64,000 nucleotides of DNA from Nostoc sp. CMAA1605 (GCF_021596505.1 NZ_PJIZ01000026.1:1-64000); one strand, 5' to 3'. Shown: positions 51,010-62,390, counted from the first letter of the stretch. Numbers and translations: made by a program. The notes: generated from the letters alone by a model not told the origin.

Positions 51010-52947
51010 ATGACGAGCAGTTACAGTGCCGATCAGATTCAAGTTCTGGAAGGTCTGGAAGCCGTCCGCAAACGACCGGGGATGTACATCGGTTCTACCG
51101 GCCCGCGAGGACTCCACCATTTAGTTTATGAGGTGGTCGATAACTCTATTGATGAAGCTTTAGCCGGTTACTGTACTCATATAGAAGTTGACCTCAATGC
51201 TGACGGTTCAGTGGCGGTGACAGATGACGGTCGGGGAATTCCAACCGATACTCACTCACGCACGGGGAAATCGGCTCTAGAAACTGTATTGACTGTACTG
51301 CACGCTGGCGGTAAATTCGGCGGCGGTGGTTATAAGGTTTCTGGGGGATTACACGGGGTTGGGATTTCTGTTGTTAATGCTTTATCAGAAGTTGTAGAAG
51401 TTACAGTTTGGCGAGATAAAAAGGTTCATACCCAGCGATATGAACGGGGTATTCCTGTCACTGAACTCATCGCCAAGCCATATAAAGAAGCAAGAACAGG
51501 GACATCTGTTAAATTCAAGCCAGATGAGCAAATCTTTACCACTGGTACTGAGTTTGATTACATCACCCTCGCAGCACGATTACGGGAATTGGCGTATTTG
51601 AATGCGGGTGTAAAAATCACTTTCACCGATAACCGTCTAGAACTCCTCAAAAGCGATACACCCAAGGTAGAAACCTACGAATATAAGGGTGGGATCAAAG
51701 AGTATATCGCTTACATGAATCGTGAGAAGCAACCACTGCACGAGGAAATCATCTATGTACAGGGAGAACGCAATAACGTTCAAATAGAAGTTTCCTTACA
51801 GTGGTGTACCGATGCTTATACAGATAACGTCCTGGGTTTTGCTAACAACATTCGGACTGTTGACGGTGGTACTCACTTAGAAGGTTTGAAAGCGGTTTTA
51901 ACTAGAACCTTAAATGCGATCGCTCGCAAACGCAATAAAATTAAAGAAAACGAATCTAACCTCAGTGGTGAACACGTCCGCGAAGGTTTAACAGCAGTCA
52001 TTTCCGTAAAAGTTCCAGACCCCGAATTTGAAGGACAAACCAAAACTAAACTTGGCAACACCGAAGTTAGAGGTATTGTTGATTCCTTAGTAGGGGAAGT
52101 TTTAACCGAATACCTAGAATTTCACCCCAGTATTGCTGACTCCATTTTAGATAAAGCCATTCAAGCTTTTAAAGCCGCAGAAGCAGCACGCCACGCCAGA
52201 GAGTTAGTCAGACGTAAATCTGTACTAGAATCTTCCCCATTACCTGGTAAATTAGCCGATTGTAGCTCCCGTGACCCTGGAGAATCAGAAATCTTTATTG
52301 TGGAAGGCGACTCAGCAGGTGGTAGTGCAAAGCAAGGACGCGATCGCCGTACCCAAGCCATCCTGCCTTTACGCGGTAAAATCCTCAATATCGAGAAGAC
52401 TGACGACTCGAAAATCTATAAAAACAACGAAGTCCAAGCCTTAATCACAGCCTTGGGTTTAGGTGTCAAAGGCGAAGAGTTCGACGCTTCCCAACTACGT
52501 TATCATCGGATTGTGATCATGACCGACGCGGACGTAGATGGGGCGCACATCCGAACACTTCTGCTGACATTCTTCTATAGATATCAGCGATCGCTCATCG
52601 AACAAGGCTTTATTTACATTGCTTGCCCCCCACTATATAAAGTAGAACGAGGACGCAATCATGAATATTGTTACAGCGATCGCGAACTGCAAGAAATAAT
52701 TGCCAAATTCCCAGCCAACGCCAACTATACCATCCAACGATTCAAAGGTTTGGGTGAAATGATGCCTGGACAACTTTGGGACACCACCATGAATCCCCAA
52801 ACTCGCACTCTCAAGCAAGTAGAAATTGAAGATGCCGCCGAAGCCGATCGCATCTTTACAATTTTAATGGGCGATCGTGTCGCACCCAGACGCGAATTTA
52901 TCGAAACCTATGGTTCTAAACTCAACCTAACAGATTTAGATATCTAG
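51010..52947 (+). CDS. gyrB: DNA gyrase subunit B
   Basis: ATPase subunit of DNA gyrase, which introduces negative supercoils. 645 residues. The GHKL ATPase domain has [19 protein letters not shown] and [14 protein letters not shown]. The TOPRIM region has [15 protein letters not shown] and [16 protein letters not shown]. The C-terminal GLGEM segment is present. The length is the short bacterial form. The stop is followed two bases later by ggggact tandem repeats. Confidence 0.97.
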   Translation: MTSSYSADQIQVLEGLEAVRKRPGMYIGSTGPRGLHHLVYEVVDNSIDEALAGYCTHIEVDLNADGSVAVTDDGRGIPTDTHSRTGKSALETVLTVLHAGGKFGGGGYKVSGGLHGVGISVVNALSEVVEVTVWRDKKVHTQRYERGIPVTELIAKPYKEARTGTSVKFKPDEQIFTTGTEFDYITLAARLRELAYLNAGVKITFTDNRLELLKSDTPKVETYEYKGGIKEYIAYMNREKQPLHEEIIYVQGERNNVQIEVSLQWCTDAYTDNVLGFANNIRTVDGGTHLEGLKAVLTRTLNAIARKRNKIKENESNLSGEHVREGLTAVISVKVPDPEFEGQTKTKLGNTEVRGIVDSLVGEVLTEYLEFHPSIADSILDKAIQAFKAAEAARHARELVRRKSVLESSPLPGKLADCSSRDPGESEIFIVEGDSAGGSAKQGRDRRTQAILPLRGKILNIEKTDDSKIYKNNEVQALITALGLGVKGEEFDASQLRYHRIVIMTDADVDGAHIRTLLLTFFYRYQRSLIEQGFIYIACPPLYKVERGRNHEYCYSDRELQEIIAKFPANANYTIQRFKGLGEMMPGQLWDTTMNPQTRTLKQVEIEDAAEADRIFTILMGDRVAPRREFIETYGSKLNLTDLDI

Positions 52948-52949
52948 GC

Positions 52950-53078
52950 ACTGGGGACTGGGGACTGGGGACTGGGGACTGGGAACTAGGGACAAGGTAG
53001 ACAAGGTAGATTTCTACTCCAATGCCCAATGCCCAATGCCCAATGCCCAATGCCCAATGCCCAATGCCCAATGCCCCC
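52950..53078. repeat. ggggact repeats and atgccca heptamers
   Basis: ggggact units (about 52952-52992), caaggtaga units, then about eight atgccca units (53021-53078). Confidence 0.9.
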
Positions 53079-53089
53079 TTGCCATCAAC

Positions 53090-53119
53090 GCGATAGTATA
53101 TTTTTTTAATTGGAAGTCC
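53090..53119 (-). repeat. Dispersed ~29-bp motif, copy 2 (inverted)
   Basis: Reads gcgatagtatattttttt then aattggaagtcc, the reverse complement of the motif at 61133-61161. Confidence 0.65.
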
Positions 53120-53231
53120 TTTTTAAATGCTCCTCCTCCCTAAAAACTACACCATTGGGATGAGGAAGGTTAAAAAAAAGAAATTGACTATTGTAAATAA
53201 ATCTTTATCGCAATGAAATTAAACCAAAGCC

Positions 53232-53930
53232 ATGACAGCAAACAGCAGTTTGGCAGTTAAAGCATTGTTTAATATTCTAGGTGCGGGTAGTCTGATAACC
53301 CTATCAGCCTGCGCCCAACCAACTACAGAAACTCCCACAACTAACCTTCCAGAAGCTACCTCAACCCCTGTAAACACAGCAACCGTTCCACCTGTATCGC
53401 CTACTCCTACCGTTACTCCAACTTCGCCCACTCCTAACAGCACCACTACATCTAATCGCAATTTAGCCGAACTAGCAACGGCAGCAGCCAACCAAGGACA
53501 ATTTCAAACATTACTTAAAGCAGTTCAAGCCGCAGGCTTAAGCGATCAATTAACCACACCAGGGCCTTACACTGTATTTGCACCCACTGACGCAGCTTTT
53601 GCACAGTTACCCAAAACCACACTTGATAATCTTTTGCAGTCAGCTAATAAACAGCAATTAGTTAAGCTTTTAGCGTATCACGTCATCCCCGGAAGATTTA
53701 CCTCTCAACAACTCAAATCAGGGCAGGTTAAAACCCTAGAAGGTAAACCAGTTACTATTAAAGTAGACCCAAGCAATCAGACTATTACTGTCAATGATGC
53801 TAAAGTCACTCAAGCAGACATTCCCGCCAGTAACGGTATCGTTCATGTAGTAGATAAGGTCATCCTACCCCCAGATTTTTCCAATAGTCTAAACACAGCA
53901 CCTACAACAACCCCAACCACTCCTCGGTAA
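53232..53930 (+). CDS. Fasciclin (FAS1) domain lipoprotein
   Basis: 232 residues. The lipobox ITLSAC puts a lipidated Cys at about residue 27. A Pro/Thr-rich linker covers about 30-75. A single FAS1 domain covers about 78-215, with the H1 motif YTVFAPTDAAFAQLP, the YHVIPG turn and the H2 motif NGIVHVVDKVILP. FAS1 domains mediate adhesion at the cell surface. A Pro/Thr-rich tail ends the protein. It would be attached to the outer or plasma membrane. Confidence 0.92.
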   Translation: MTANSSLAVKALFNILGAGSLITLSACAQPTTETPTTNLPEATSTPVNTATVPPVSPTPTVTPTSPTPNSTTTSNRNLAELATAAANQGQFQTLLKAVQAAGLSDQLTTPGPYTVFAPTDAAFAQLPKTTLDNLLQSANKQQLVKLLAYHVIPGRFTSQQLKSGQVKTLEGKPVTIKVDPSNQTITVNDAKVTQADIPASNGIVHVVDKVILPPDFSNSLNTAPTTTPTTPR

Positions 53931-53934
53931 CTGT

Positions 53935-54170
53935 AGGGTTTAGGGGTGTAAGGGTTTAGGGGTGTAAGGGTTTAGGGGTTTAGGGGTAAAAATTCAAATA
54001 ATTTATACCTCAATCCGGTTCAGTTAAGAAAGTTCTCGTGTAAAAGATAAAAAAGCTTATCTGCAACTATATTGATTTACACCCTTACACCCTTACACCC
54101 TTACACCCTTACACCCTTACACCCTCACACCCTCACACCCTCACACCCTCATACCCTCATACCCTCAAAA
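53935..54170. repeat. Complementary octamer-repeat blocks
   Basis: ggtgtaaggg/ggtttagggg units at about 53935-53986 and cccttacacc/ccctcacacc units at about 54071-54168. The blocks are complementary across an 85-bp gap and could form a large hairpin after the FAS1 gene. Confidence 0.85.
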
Positions 54171-55654
54171 CCGAAAAATCCTCGGAATGCAGAAAATCTG
54201 CTCAAAAATTGTTCCGGGGAATTTTTTATTATTCGTTAGGTAAAATTGTTTGATAATATACATTAAGAAAATATTAACCTTAATGCTAGCTTTCCCAATG
54301 CCAAAAAGCACAAAAATGACTTTGTGTCAAGAGTTTTTCATCAAATTGATTGAATATTATTTTTTATTGCTTGAGTAATTCAAAAAAGTATTAATTTTTG
54401 GCTACTAAGCTGTTTAACGCTACCATCAGAAACAGTATTTGTTAAGCTGATATAGCAAAGCCACCAATTAATTAAAATAATCTAACTAGTGCAGTATCTT
54501 CAGCATCGAAGATGACAAAATCACAATATTTCCCTGGCAATCAGGTGAATTTATTGCCGTTTTTTAACAAACCACCGCATAGAAAATCACTTTCAAATCT
54601 ATATGATGACTAAAATCAAGCTTTTGCTTCTCTGAGGCAAAGAGACAATAACAGTCTGTTACTAGCAGGCTAATATGTTCTCTTTTTAACTTGGGAGAGC
54701 TAACATTTCATCTGTATTCGATAAAGTTTTGCTTTAAGTTGGCAAAGATCCGGAATCTCAACTGTCAAATCTCTTTTGAATTGATTAAAATATCGTTGGA
54801 TACAATAATCAAAGTTTGTCAAGATTCAGAGGTTTGAAATCTCAGCATTGCGCTAATGTGTGAATAAGGCTGAATTCCTGACATCTCAATTAACTATCAC
54901 CAGGGTAGTTTCCACCTCCCTTACTCACTAGTAAAAGAGATTGACACACAAAAAGTTCAGTCTTTCAACACAAGAGCTATCTCCGATTGGTGTCTTGATT
55001 TAGTGGAAAGTCTTACCCAATTCTCCGGACTAACACTTTTATGAAGGAAATGTAAAAATGGGTGACTCAATGCTGCCGGACTAAGTTAACATGAAATACA
55101 CTATTTCTAAGTGATTCATGTTTTACATAATACCAGAAATTGTGTGAAGACAGCTTTAAATTCCAGCGAATGTAAAGATAATGCCACTGCAATTCCCAAA
55201 AACTTTAGAGAAAATTTAAGTGCATCACTACCATGTTTTATGTCTTTTTGATAGTAGTGGCTTTACCTTGCTTAATGACTTCATGATTAACACACAAAAA
55301 GAGTGCAATTTTTGTGAAACAGGCTACAATCGGAACAGTCTTTATAGGAAAATATGCCAACAGTCATAATTTATTTCTATGAAGTGGTAGATTTTTTTAT
55401 CAAGACAAGTCTTTTTTGATACAAGCCAGTTATAAAGTTGCCAACAACAGCAAAAATGTTGGCTTCGCATGAAGTGAGTAAGCTACTATCCAGTAAAGCT
55501 ATTCACATTCGTAATGGAAGAGCAAAACTTCCTTTCAAACATCAGGGAAATCCATCTAAAACCCTATTTTTTTCTTTGTTAACTAGCTCATTTTAAAAAG
55601 AGCAGTAACCAAATCTTGAGTAATTGATTCTGCAAGGAGCATGAGGAACGCGGC
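54171..55654 (+). promoter_or_regulatory. Long gene-free region upstream of sigA
   Basis: About 1.5 kb with no ORF that I can support and no RNA gene that I recognise. It is AT-rich throughout, with candidate promoter hexamers such as ttgaca near 54952. The length suggests a long or multi-promoter leader for sigA, but individual promoters cannot be fixed by eye. gaggaac lies upstream of the sigA start. Confidence 0.4.
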
Positions 55655-56830
55655 ATGAACCAGGCTAACAACGTACTCGATAGCATTTATCAGCCTGACC
55701 TAGAAATAATGAATCAGCCTGAAGAAATCGAGTTAGAAGACCTCTTAATTGATGACGAGGAGGACTTGCTGCTTACCGATGAAGGCGAAATTGATGATTT
55801 TTTAGAGCCTCAGTCTGATGAGGACGACGCAAAGTCTGGAAAAGCCGCTAAATCGCGTCGTCGGACACAAAGTAAGAAAAAGCACTACACCGAGGACTCG
55901 ATTCGTCTTTACTTGCAAGAAATCGGTCGAATTCGGCTATTGCGTGCTGATGAAGAAATTGAATTAGCGCGGAAAATTGCCGATTTATTAGAGCTAGAAC
56001 GGGTGCGCGATCGCTTGCAAGACCAGTTAGAACGCGAACCAGAATATAAAGAATGGGCAGAAGCAGTCCAACTACCACTATCAGCATTTCGTTATCGTCT
56101 GCACATCGGTCGCAGAGCAAAAGACAAAATGGTGCAATCGAACCTCCGTCTGGTAGTTTCTATTGCTAAAAAATACATGAATCGCGGTTTATCATTCCAA
56201 GATTTAATCCAAGAAGGTAGTCTGGGTTTGATTCGGGCGGCGGAAAAATTCGACCATGAGAAAGGTTACAAATTCTCCACCTACGCTACATGGTGGATTC
56301 GCCAAGCCATCACCAGAGCGATCGCGGATCAATCCCGCACCATCCGTTTACCAGTCCACCTTTACGAGACCATTTCCCGAATCAAGAAGACTACCAAGTT
56401 ACTCTCTCAAGAAATGGGACGCAAACCCACAGAAGAGGAAATCGCTACTCGTATGGAAATGACCATCGAGAAATTGCGGTTCATTGCGAAATCTGCTCAA
56501 TTACCAATTTCTTTAGAAACTCCTATTGGTAAAGAAGAAGATTCCCGCTTGGGTGACTTTATTGAATCCGATGGTGAAACCCCAGAAGATCAAGTATCCA
56601 AAAACTTGCTGCGGGAAGACCTAGAAAAAGTCCTTGATAGCCTCAGCCCCCGTGAACGCGATGTCTTAAGACTCCGCTACGGCTTAGATGATGGACGGAT
56701 GAAGACTTTAGAGGAAATCGGACAAATTTTCAACGTCACTCGCGAACGGATTCGCCAAATCGAAGCCAAAGCACTCCGTAAGTTACGCCACCCTAACCGT
56801 AACAGCGTGCTGAAAGAATACATTCGGTAG
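55655..56830 (+). CDS. sigA: Principal RNA polymerase sigma factor SigA (group 1)
   Basis: 391 residues. An acidic N-terminal segment (about 15-65) leads to region 1.2 ([16 protein letters not shown]). Regions 2.3-2.4 contain [37 protein letters not shown] and [17 protein letters not shown]. Region 3 follows, then region 4.2 [20 protein letters not shown]. It directs core polymerase to vegetative promoters. The full-length acidic N-terminus and the region 2.4 sequence fit group 1 rather than the group 2 SigB-type factors, although these are similar. Confidence 0.94.
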   Translation: MNQANNVLDSIYQPDLEIMNQPEEIELEDLLIDDEEDLLLTDEGEIDDFLEPQSDEDDAKSGKAAKSRRRTQSKKKHYTEDSIRLYLQEIGRIRLLRADEEIELARKIADLLELERVRDRLQDQLEREPEYKEWAEAVQLPLSAFRYRLHIGRRAKDKMVQSNLRLVVSIAKKYMNRGLSFQDLIQEGSLGLIRAAEKFDHEKGYKFSTYATWWIRQAITRAIADQSRTIRLPVHLYETISRIKKTTKLLSQEMGRKPTEEEIATRMEMTIEKLRFIAKSAQLPISLETPIGKEEDSRLGDFIESDGETPEDQVSKNLLREDLEKVLDSLSPRERDVLRLRYGLDDGRMKTLEEIGQIFNVTRERIRQIEAKALRKLRHPNRNSVLKEYIR

Positions 56831-56858
56831 TCAATAGTCAATAGTCAATAGTCAAATC
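56829..56858. repeat. tagtcaa heptamers
   Basis: Four tagtcaa units immediately after the sigA stop. Confidence 0.8.
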
Positions 56859-56907
56859 TCCAACTAACTATTTGACTGTGGACTTTGGACTCTTGAATAA
56901 ACCTTAT

Positions 56908-56941
56908 AAAAACCTGGAAGGTAGTTAATCTTCCAGGTTTT
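56908..56941. terminator. Bidirectional terminator, sigA/HLIP
   Basis: Perfect 12-bp stem aaaacctggaag / cttccaggtttt with a nine-base loop between convergent genes, with T runs on both strands. Confidence 0.85.
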
Positions 56942-56985
56942 CTATTTATCTATACTTTATCTATTGAAATTACGTGCAGTTGATA

Positions 56986-57165
56986 TTAGAGAACACCCCA
57001 GAAGTGCAAGAAACCTTGACCAGAGAGCAGTTCAATTAACACAGCTGCCAAAAAACCGATCATTGCTAAACGACCATTCCAGATTTCGGCTTGGGGAGTA
57101 AAGCCCCAACGCCAAGCATTACGGTCTTCAACTACAGGCGCAGAGATTTTTGTTGTGTCTGTCAT
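56986..57165 (-). CDS. High-light-inducible protein (HLIP), third copy
   Basis: 59 residues from ATG 57165 (ggagt upstream). Chlorophyll-binding motif [19 protein letters not shown] and the preceding WRWGFTPQA are intact. It differs from the tandem pair at 38.7-39.2 kb in having a shorter N-terminus and a different C-tail ([13 protein letters not shown]), so it belongs to another HLIP subgroup. 57178-57630 shows no gene. Confidence 0.92.
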   Translation of the reverse strand: MTDTTKISAPVVEDRNAWRWGFTPQAEIWNGRLAMIGFLAAVLIELLSGQGFLHFWGVL

Positions 57166-57630
57166 GGTGGACTCCAAACGCGATTTACTAATGATTGTTG
57201 CCCTATGTAAATTAATATAACAATTTTTTTCAAACTAGCAACATTTCTTGATACTTTTCTGATTTTAAATTAGAGGCAAATTTTCTTCTTATTCAAGACA
57301 TCGCCTCATACATCCCTCTTTTGACAGATGGAATACACGCATTAGCAAGCACTCACTTGCAGTTGTTTCCATAACGAAAGATGAATATTGCAATTATTTA
57401 TCAATAATCTTAGCAGAGGCTTTTGGGAAATTTCAAGTGCAGGGGTTAGAGAAAACAGTAGCTTTCTGGAATTGCTCTGGATTTAGCCTGCATAGCACAA
57501 GCAGTATTGATGTCCACCTACAACTCACTTAAAGCATCCATCAAACTTTCCTATAAAGTGTATGACTATTAATAATCTTTGCTATTAAATAGGAGTTTGA
57601 CGAAATGTTAGCTTGTTTTAGCTAATCCAA

Positions 57631-57692
57631 AATTGTGTGACTGTTGATAAGTACCAATTTCATGACGGCTACTTATCAACAGTCACACAATT
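57631..57692. repeat. Perfect 23-bp inverted repeat
   Basis: Arms 57631-57653 and 57670-57692 (aattgtgtgactgttgataa... and complement) are perfectly complementary around a 16-base loop, 26 bp after the minus-strand topoisomerase stop. It could serve as that gene's terminator, but it is unusually long for one and lacks a long T-tract. Confidence 0.8.
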
Positions 57693-57718
57693 ACTTCTGT
57701 TTCAAGCACTGTATGAAC

Positions 57719-60217
57719 CTACGATGACTTAACCTCAGCAACTGTGATGATTTTTTCGTCACGGTTAAGCTGTAGGACGCTTTCACCTTTAGTGTCTCTC
57801 CCAGAAATCGGCACTGTATCTGTAGAGATCCGCACTAATCGGTCTTTGTTAGTCACAAGTGCAACTTCAGAATTAGCGATCGCCCCCACCATCCCCACTA
57901 AGTTATCTGTTTTGCTGGCAAATTTAATGGCTTGTGTACCCAAGTCCGCACGATTAGCAGCCTTGAGTTGACTTATGGGTAAGCGTTTAGCGAATCCTTC
58001 TTCTGTAACTAACAATAAGTGTGTGGCTTGAGTCAAACTCACACAACCCACCATATGTTGATGTTTGAGGATGCGTAAAGCCTGTAAACCCATCGCGGTA
58101 CGTCCCATGATGGCTAGTTGTTCATCATTGACGGGAAAACGTAGCAATCGCCCGCCAGAACTAGCTATGACTAAATCTTCATCTGATTTGGTAAATTGTG
58201 TGACCAACAATTCATCATCGTCTTTGAGTTTGATAATAGTCACTCCCCGCCTTGTCAGGTTAGATAGTTCGCTCAAAGACAAGCGTTTAATGCGGCCTTG
58301 TTTGGTTAACAAAACGATTTGCTGAGTTACCAAATCTGTGGGGAGAATAAAGCGACTCACTACAGCTTCTTGAGTACCTTGAGCTGTACTTGTGAGCATA
58401 GTAATTAGAGGTCTTCCCCGTGGTGAACGCCCTGTAGTGGGCGGGATATCTCCGACTTTGATGGGGTAGAGTTTACCACCACTAGTCAGCACCAACAAAT
58501 CTTTGTGGGTATCAGTCAATTCGGTTTGAATAATAAAGTCATTATCATTTAAACCGTTTTCTAGTTTGGCTTTTTTCCCCGATATTTGAATTCGCCGCAC
58601 ATAACCGCGATGGGTAGATTCTAAAATTACTTCCTCTAGAGGTGCAGTAGATTCTGTTTCGGCTTCTGTACTGGTGGAACTAGCTTGTTTATCTGGACTT
58701 TTGGCTTTTGGTAATTCCTCTCCCCCTAACTTAGTTCTGCGGGAATCGCCGTATTTCTTTTTGAGCGATCGCAAATCTTTTTTCAAAGCTTTGAGTAATT
58801 CTTTGCGATCGCTCAATAGTTTGTCCAGTAAAGTTATTTGTTCATTGAGTTCTTCAAACTCACGCTGTAGATTTTGCTGTTCTAAACTTGTGAGGCGACG
58901 TAAAGGCATAGCTAAAATCGCATCCGCCTGACTCTCACTCAAATCTAGCCGGCTACATAGGGTAATTTTGGCTGTGCTACCGTCGGCGGCTTGTCGCAAA
59001 ATTTCAATGACTGCATCTACATTTGACAAAGCCGTTAATAATCCTGAAACGGTATGTAGGCGCGTTTGTGCCTTGTCTAACTCGTAATTGTAACGGCGAT
59101 TGAGTGTGTGTTCTCGGAAATTGAGAAATTCCTGTAAAAGTTGCCGCAAACTTAACTGACGGGGTTGTCCATCGACAATTGCTAGCAGAATCGCCCCAAA
59201 GTTAGTTTGCAAAGCTGTTTGGTGATACAAATGTTGGAGGATTTCTTGGGGATTAGTATCGCGTTTGAGTTCGATTACAACGCGCATTCCTTCTCGATCG
59301 CTTTCATCCCGAATGTCAGAAATTCCTTGGAGGCGACCTTGATTCACCAACTCAGCCACCTTTTCAATCCAACCCGCCTTATTCACCTGATAAGGCAGTT
59401 CTGTCACCACAATGGCTGTACGTCGCTTACTACCCCGACCCCCAGGAACCTCTTCGACTGTGGCGACTCCCCGCAACACAATCCCACCTTTACCTGTAAT
59501 GTAAGCTTCGCGAATCCCCGCATCCCCAACTATTTCTCCACCAGTGGGAAAGTCAGGCCCTGGAATTAACTCTAGTAATTTTTCATCTGCTAAATCTGGT
59601 TGGTCGATGAGGGCAATTAACCCATCAACAATTTCTCCTAAATTATGGGGCGGAATATTTGTCGCCATCCCCACAGCGATTCCTGCACAGCCATTCAGTA
59701 GCAGAAAGGGCAATTGAGCAGGTAAAACAGTAGGTTCTTGCTGGGAATTATCGAAGTTACCCACAAATTCTACTGTTTCTTCGCCAATTTCTGTCAACAT
59801 CCCCTCATGGCTAATGGGCGCGAGTCGGGTTTCTGTGTAGCGCATCGCCGCCGGTGGGTCATTGTCAACACTACCGAAGTTACCATGTCCTGCTAGTAGG
59901 GGATAACGACTGGAAAAATCCTGCACCAGTCGCACTAGGGCATCGTAGACAGCCTGATCACCATGAGGGTGATATTTACCCAATACATCCCCCACCACAC
60001 GGGCGCATTTCCGATAAGGTCTATCCGGTGTTAAGCCTAGTTCGTGCATGGCGTACAAAATCCGGCGATGCACAGGTTTTAGACCATCACGCACATCTGG
60101 TAATGCCCGCCCGACAATCACACTCATGGCATATTCTAGGTAAGACCGTTGCATCTCGGTGTGCAGGGCTGTTGTGATTACCTGTCCCTTAGAGAGAAGG
60201 TTTAACTGTTTTGCCAT
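57719..60217 (-). CDS. Type IIA topoisomerase subunit A (GyrA/ParC-like)
   Basis: 832 residues from ATG 60217 (aggg upstream); a TTG ten codons earlier is also possible. The breakage-reunion domain has [35 protein letters not shown] and the catalytic Tyr in [10 protein letters not shown] (Tyr127). A coiled-coil tower and a C-terminal beta-pinwheel follow. In the first pinwheel blade, where GyrA has the basic GyrA box QRRGGKG, this protein reads [14 protein letters not shown], so the box is missing. That points to a ParC-like or second GyrA paralogue. A linker rich in Lys, Ser and Thr (about 505-535) joins the two halves. Confidence 0.88.
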   Translation of the reverse strand: MAKQLNLLSKGQVITTALHTEMQRSYLEYAMSVIVGRALPDVRDGLKPVHRRILYAMHELGLTPDRPYRKCARVVGDVLGKYHPHGDQAVYDALVRLVQDFSSRYPLLAGHGNFGSVDNDPPAAMRYTETRLAPISHEGMLTEIGEETVEFVGNFDNSQQEPTVLPAQLPFLLLNGCAGIAVGMATNIPPHNLGEIVDGLIALIDQPDLADEKLLELIPGPDFPTGGEIVGDAGIREAYITGKGGIVLRGVATVEEVPGGRGSKRRTAIVVTELPYQVNKAGWIEKVAELVNQGRLQGISDIRDESDREGMRVVIELKRDTNPQEILQHLYHQTALQTNFGAILLAIVDGQPRQLSLRQLLQEFLNFREHTLNRRYNYELDKAQTRLHTVSGLLTALSNVDAVIEILRQAADGSTAKITLCSRLDLSESQADAILAMPLRRLTSLEQQNLQREFEELNEQITLLDKLLSDRKELLKALKKDLRSLKKKYGDSRRTKLGGEELPKAKSPDKQASSTSTEAETESTAPLEEVILESTHRGYVRRIQISGKKAKLENGLNDNDFIIQTELTDTHKDLLVLTSGGKLYPIKVGDIPPTTGRSPRGRPLITMLTSTAQGTQEAVVSRFILPTDLVTQQIVLLTKQGRIKRLSLSELSNLTRRGVTIIKLKDDDELLVTQFTKSDEDLVIASSGGRLLRFPVNDEQLAIMGRTAMGLQALRILKHQHMVGCVSLTQATHLLLVTEEGFAKRLPISQLKAANRADLGTQAIKFASKTDNLVGMVGAIANSEVALVTNKDRLVRISTDTVPISGRDTKGESVLQLNRDEKIITVAEVKSS

Positions 60218-60587
60218 GAGTTTTTTCCCTGAGATTGAACTATACAAAAATCAGTGTTACTAAATAATGCAGCAAACAAAGCATAACGGATGAAATGGGT
60301 TTCATAACATAGTCTTGATTATCACGGTATAAAAAGCCGTAGGATCATCCTTGATGATGAGTGTATACATACACTATTAAAAAGGAGATAAGTCTTTTCA
60401 TCAAATGCTGGCTGATGCTCACGACTATAAATTGCATACAGTGCTGTATTCAAGTTAATTGCTATGATGAGATTTCTTAATCGTGAATGTTGGTTTCTGG
60501 CTTCCCATTGGCGGTATTCTTATTCAACCAAGGGGATTTTAAACTTGGAGTTGATTTTTCCCCCTTACCTCTATACATAAAGTTCTC

Positions 60588-60989
60588 ATGAAAACTGTTT
60601 TGATTGTTGAAGATGATCTCATTAATGCCCGCGTTTTTTCTAAGATTTTGACCAAACGAGGTGGTTTAGGTGTTAAGCATACAGAAAATGTCGAAGAAGT
60701 GATGAAAATTGCCCAAGCTGGAGAGGCAGACCTCATTTTAATGGATGTTTCTCTCTCTAGAAGTGTTTATCAAGGTAAATCTGTAGACGGCATCAAAATT
60801 ACCCAAATGTTAAAGTCTGATCCGCAAACCGCCAATCTACCTGTGATTTTAGTAACAGCACACGCGATGGAAGGCGATCGCGAAAATTTTCTCAAACTCA
60901 GTGGTGCTGACGGCTATATTTCTAAGCCTGTTGTAGACCATCAACAGTTTGTTGACCAAATCGTGGCACTTCTCCCTAGAGACAACTAA
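60588..60989 (+). CDS. Single-domain response regulator (CheY-like)
   Basis: 133 residues, receiver domain only: acidic pair ED8-9/D10, phospho-acceptor Asp53 in LILMDVSLS, Thr in VTAHA and Lys in SKPVVD. A short insertion (SRSVYQGKSVDG) follows the Asp loop. No output domain, so it signals by protein contact, in a phosphorelay or taxis/motility path. It is divergent from the topoisomerase gene, with a 340-bp gap that shows only an agtgtat/atacact palindrome near 60361. Confidence 0.9.
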   Translation: MKTVLIVEDDLINARVFSKILTKRGGLGVKHTENVEEVMKIAQAGEADLILMDVSLSRSVYQGKSVDGIKITQMLKSDPQTANLPVILVTAHAMEGDRENFLKLSGADGYISKPVVDHQQFVDQIVALLPRDN

Positions 60990-61132
60990 TGAAAACTTCA
61001 GACATTTTCTGAGGAATATCCCCTCACTAATGTTTCTGATGAACAATTCTTCATCACTTAGTATATACGTACTATATTTATTTCTAATCTGCAAGTAGGA
61101 AATTATTCACTCACAAGTTGTCACCCATGCAG

Positions 61133-61161
61133 GGACTTCCAATTAAAAAATATACTATCGC
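61133..61161 (+). repeat. Dispersed ~29-bp motif, copy 3
   Basis: ggacttccaattaaaaaa then tatactatcgc. Matches 53090-53119 (inverted) and 47484-47512. The rest of 60990-61373 shows no gene. Confidence 0.65.
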
Positions 61162-61373
61162 TTGAGTGAGGAGGGAAAGCCTGACAAATTTAGGTGCTGG
61201 AAAATCTTGCTAACAGGGAAGCGAGGGAGATGCAAGTCAGTTGCGAAAAATAAGGGAGTAGAGAAAAGAGGAATTTTTAATCAGGGACTAAATTCCTCAC
61301 TACTCACTACTCCATGACAAAACGCAATTTATTTTCGCGACTGATCTTTAATTTGTGGGAGTTGATGCGTCAA

Positions 61374-62237
61374 CTATTTCGGCGCATTTTCTTTTTGTTC
61401 TAAAGCAGCTTGGATGCGCGGTAATTCCAGGAATTTTTGCGTATCAGACAGTAAGCGATCGCCCCAAAGATTTTCCTTGAGAAAATCTAAATTGGCATAG
61501 CGTTGATCAATACGCAAGGCTGCTTCTCCTAGCGATAACCCCTGTTGGCGATCGCCTTTATAATATAGGGCGACAGCTAGAGCAAGTAATGGTTCTGCGG
61601 CTTGCTTATCAATCGCCACAGCATTTTGCCAGCGTTTAATAGCTGCGTCAACATTACCTTGTTCGTATTCAAGTAAGCCAATGTTATTAATTGCCGGCCA
61701 GAATTTTTGGTCTTGTGCTACAGCTTTGTTATATTGCGCGATCGCATCTGGTAAGCGTCCTACCATGTAGTAAGCATTACCTAAATCAAATAATCCTTCT
61801 GGGTCGTTGGGTTTTAACTTCAACCCTGCTTGATAATGTTCTATAGCTGCTGGATATTTTTTTTGTTGAAAATTGGCTGAACCTAACGCAAATAAAACAT
61901 CTGCATTTTTGGGATTTAGGGATTTGGCCTTATTTAAAGATGCGATCGCGGCATCATAATCTTTGGTTTGCAGCTGCAACCCACCCAAAAGAAACCAAAC
62001 TTTGTCATTACCAGGAGCCAATTGACTAGCTAGTCTAGCTCTTGGTAAAGCCAACTCAAACTGTTGAAACTGTCCCAGTTGAGCCGCTTCTTGCGCTAAA
62101 CCCAATCCCTGCTTTTCTAATTTAGCCGTATCTAATTGCAAAGCATGAGGTATTAACGCCTGAGCATGAGCCGTGTTTGGTACACTCCACAAACCACAGA
62201 CAACTAACAGAGAAACTAACCGAAAGTATTTAGGCAC
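61374..62237 (-). CDS. Exported TPR-repeat protein
   Basis: About 287 residues from a GTG at 62237 (agagg upstream); a GTG nine codons earlier is possible. The signal peptide ends near NTAHAQ. TPR units begin at about residue 75: VWFLLGGLQLQTKDYDAAI, VLFALGSANFQQKKYPAAI, GLFDLGNAYYMVGRLPDAI, AINNIGLLEYEQGNVDAAI. Five or more units make a binding scaffold in the periplasm or thylakoid lumen. The partner is unknown. Confidence 0.82.
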   Translation of the reverse strand: MPKYFRLVSLLVVCGLWSVPNTAHAQALIPHALQLDTAKLEKQGLGLAQEAAQLGQFQQFELALPRARLASQLAPGNDKVWFLLGGLQLQTKDYDAAIASLNKAKSLNPKNADVLFALGSANFQQKKYPAAIEHYQAGLKLKPNDPEGLFDLGNAYYMVGRLPDAIAQYNKAVAQDQKFWPAINNIGLLEYEQGNVDAAIKRWQNAVAIDKQAAEPLLALAVALYYKGDRQQGLSLGEAALRIDQRYANLDFLKENLWGDRLLSDTQKFLELPRIQAALEQKENAPK

Positions 62238-62354
62238 ACTACCGCCTCTTAAATCACATATCACATAATCTTTCAGCTAGCTTAAACGATATCCGCTTGA
62301 GGTGGCAGGCAAATTTTACAAGTTGTTAGCACAAAAGTAGCAAATAGCAAACGG

Positions 62355-62390
62355 GAATAGGGGAGACAAGGTAGACAAGGTAGACAAGGT
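62355..62390. repeat. aaggtagac 9-bp repeats
   Basis: Four units of aaggtagac in the gap between the TPR gene and the TetR gene. The same unit occurs near 12870, 18300 and 52995, and inside the caspase gene. Confidence 0.8.
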
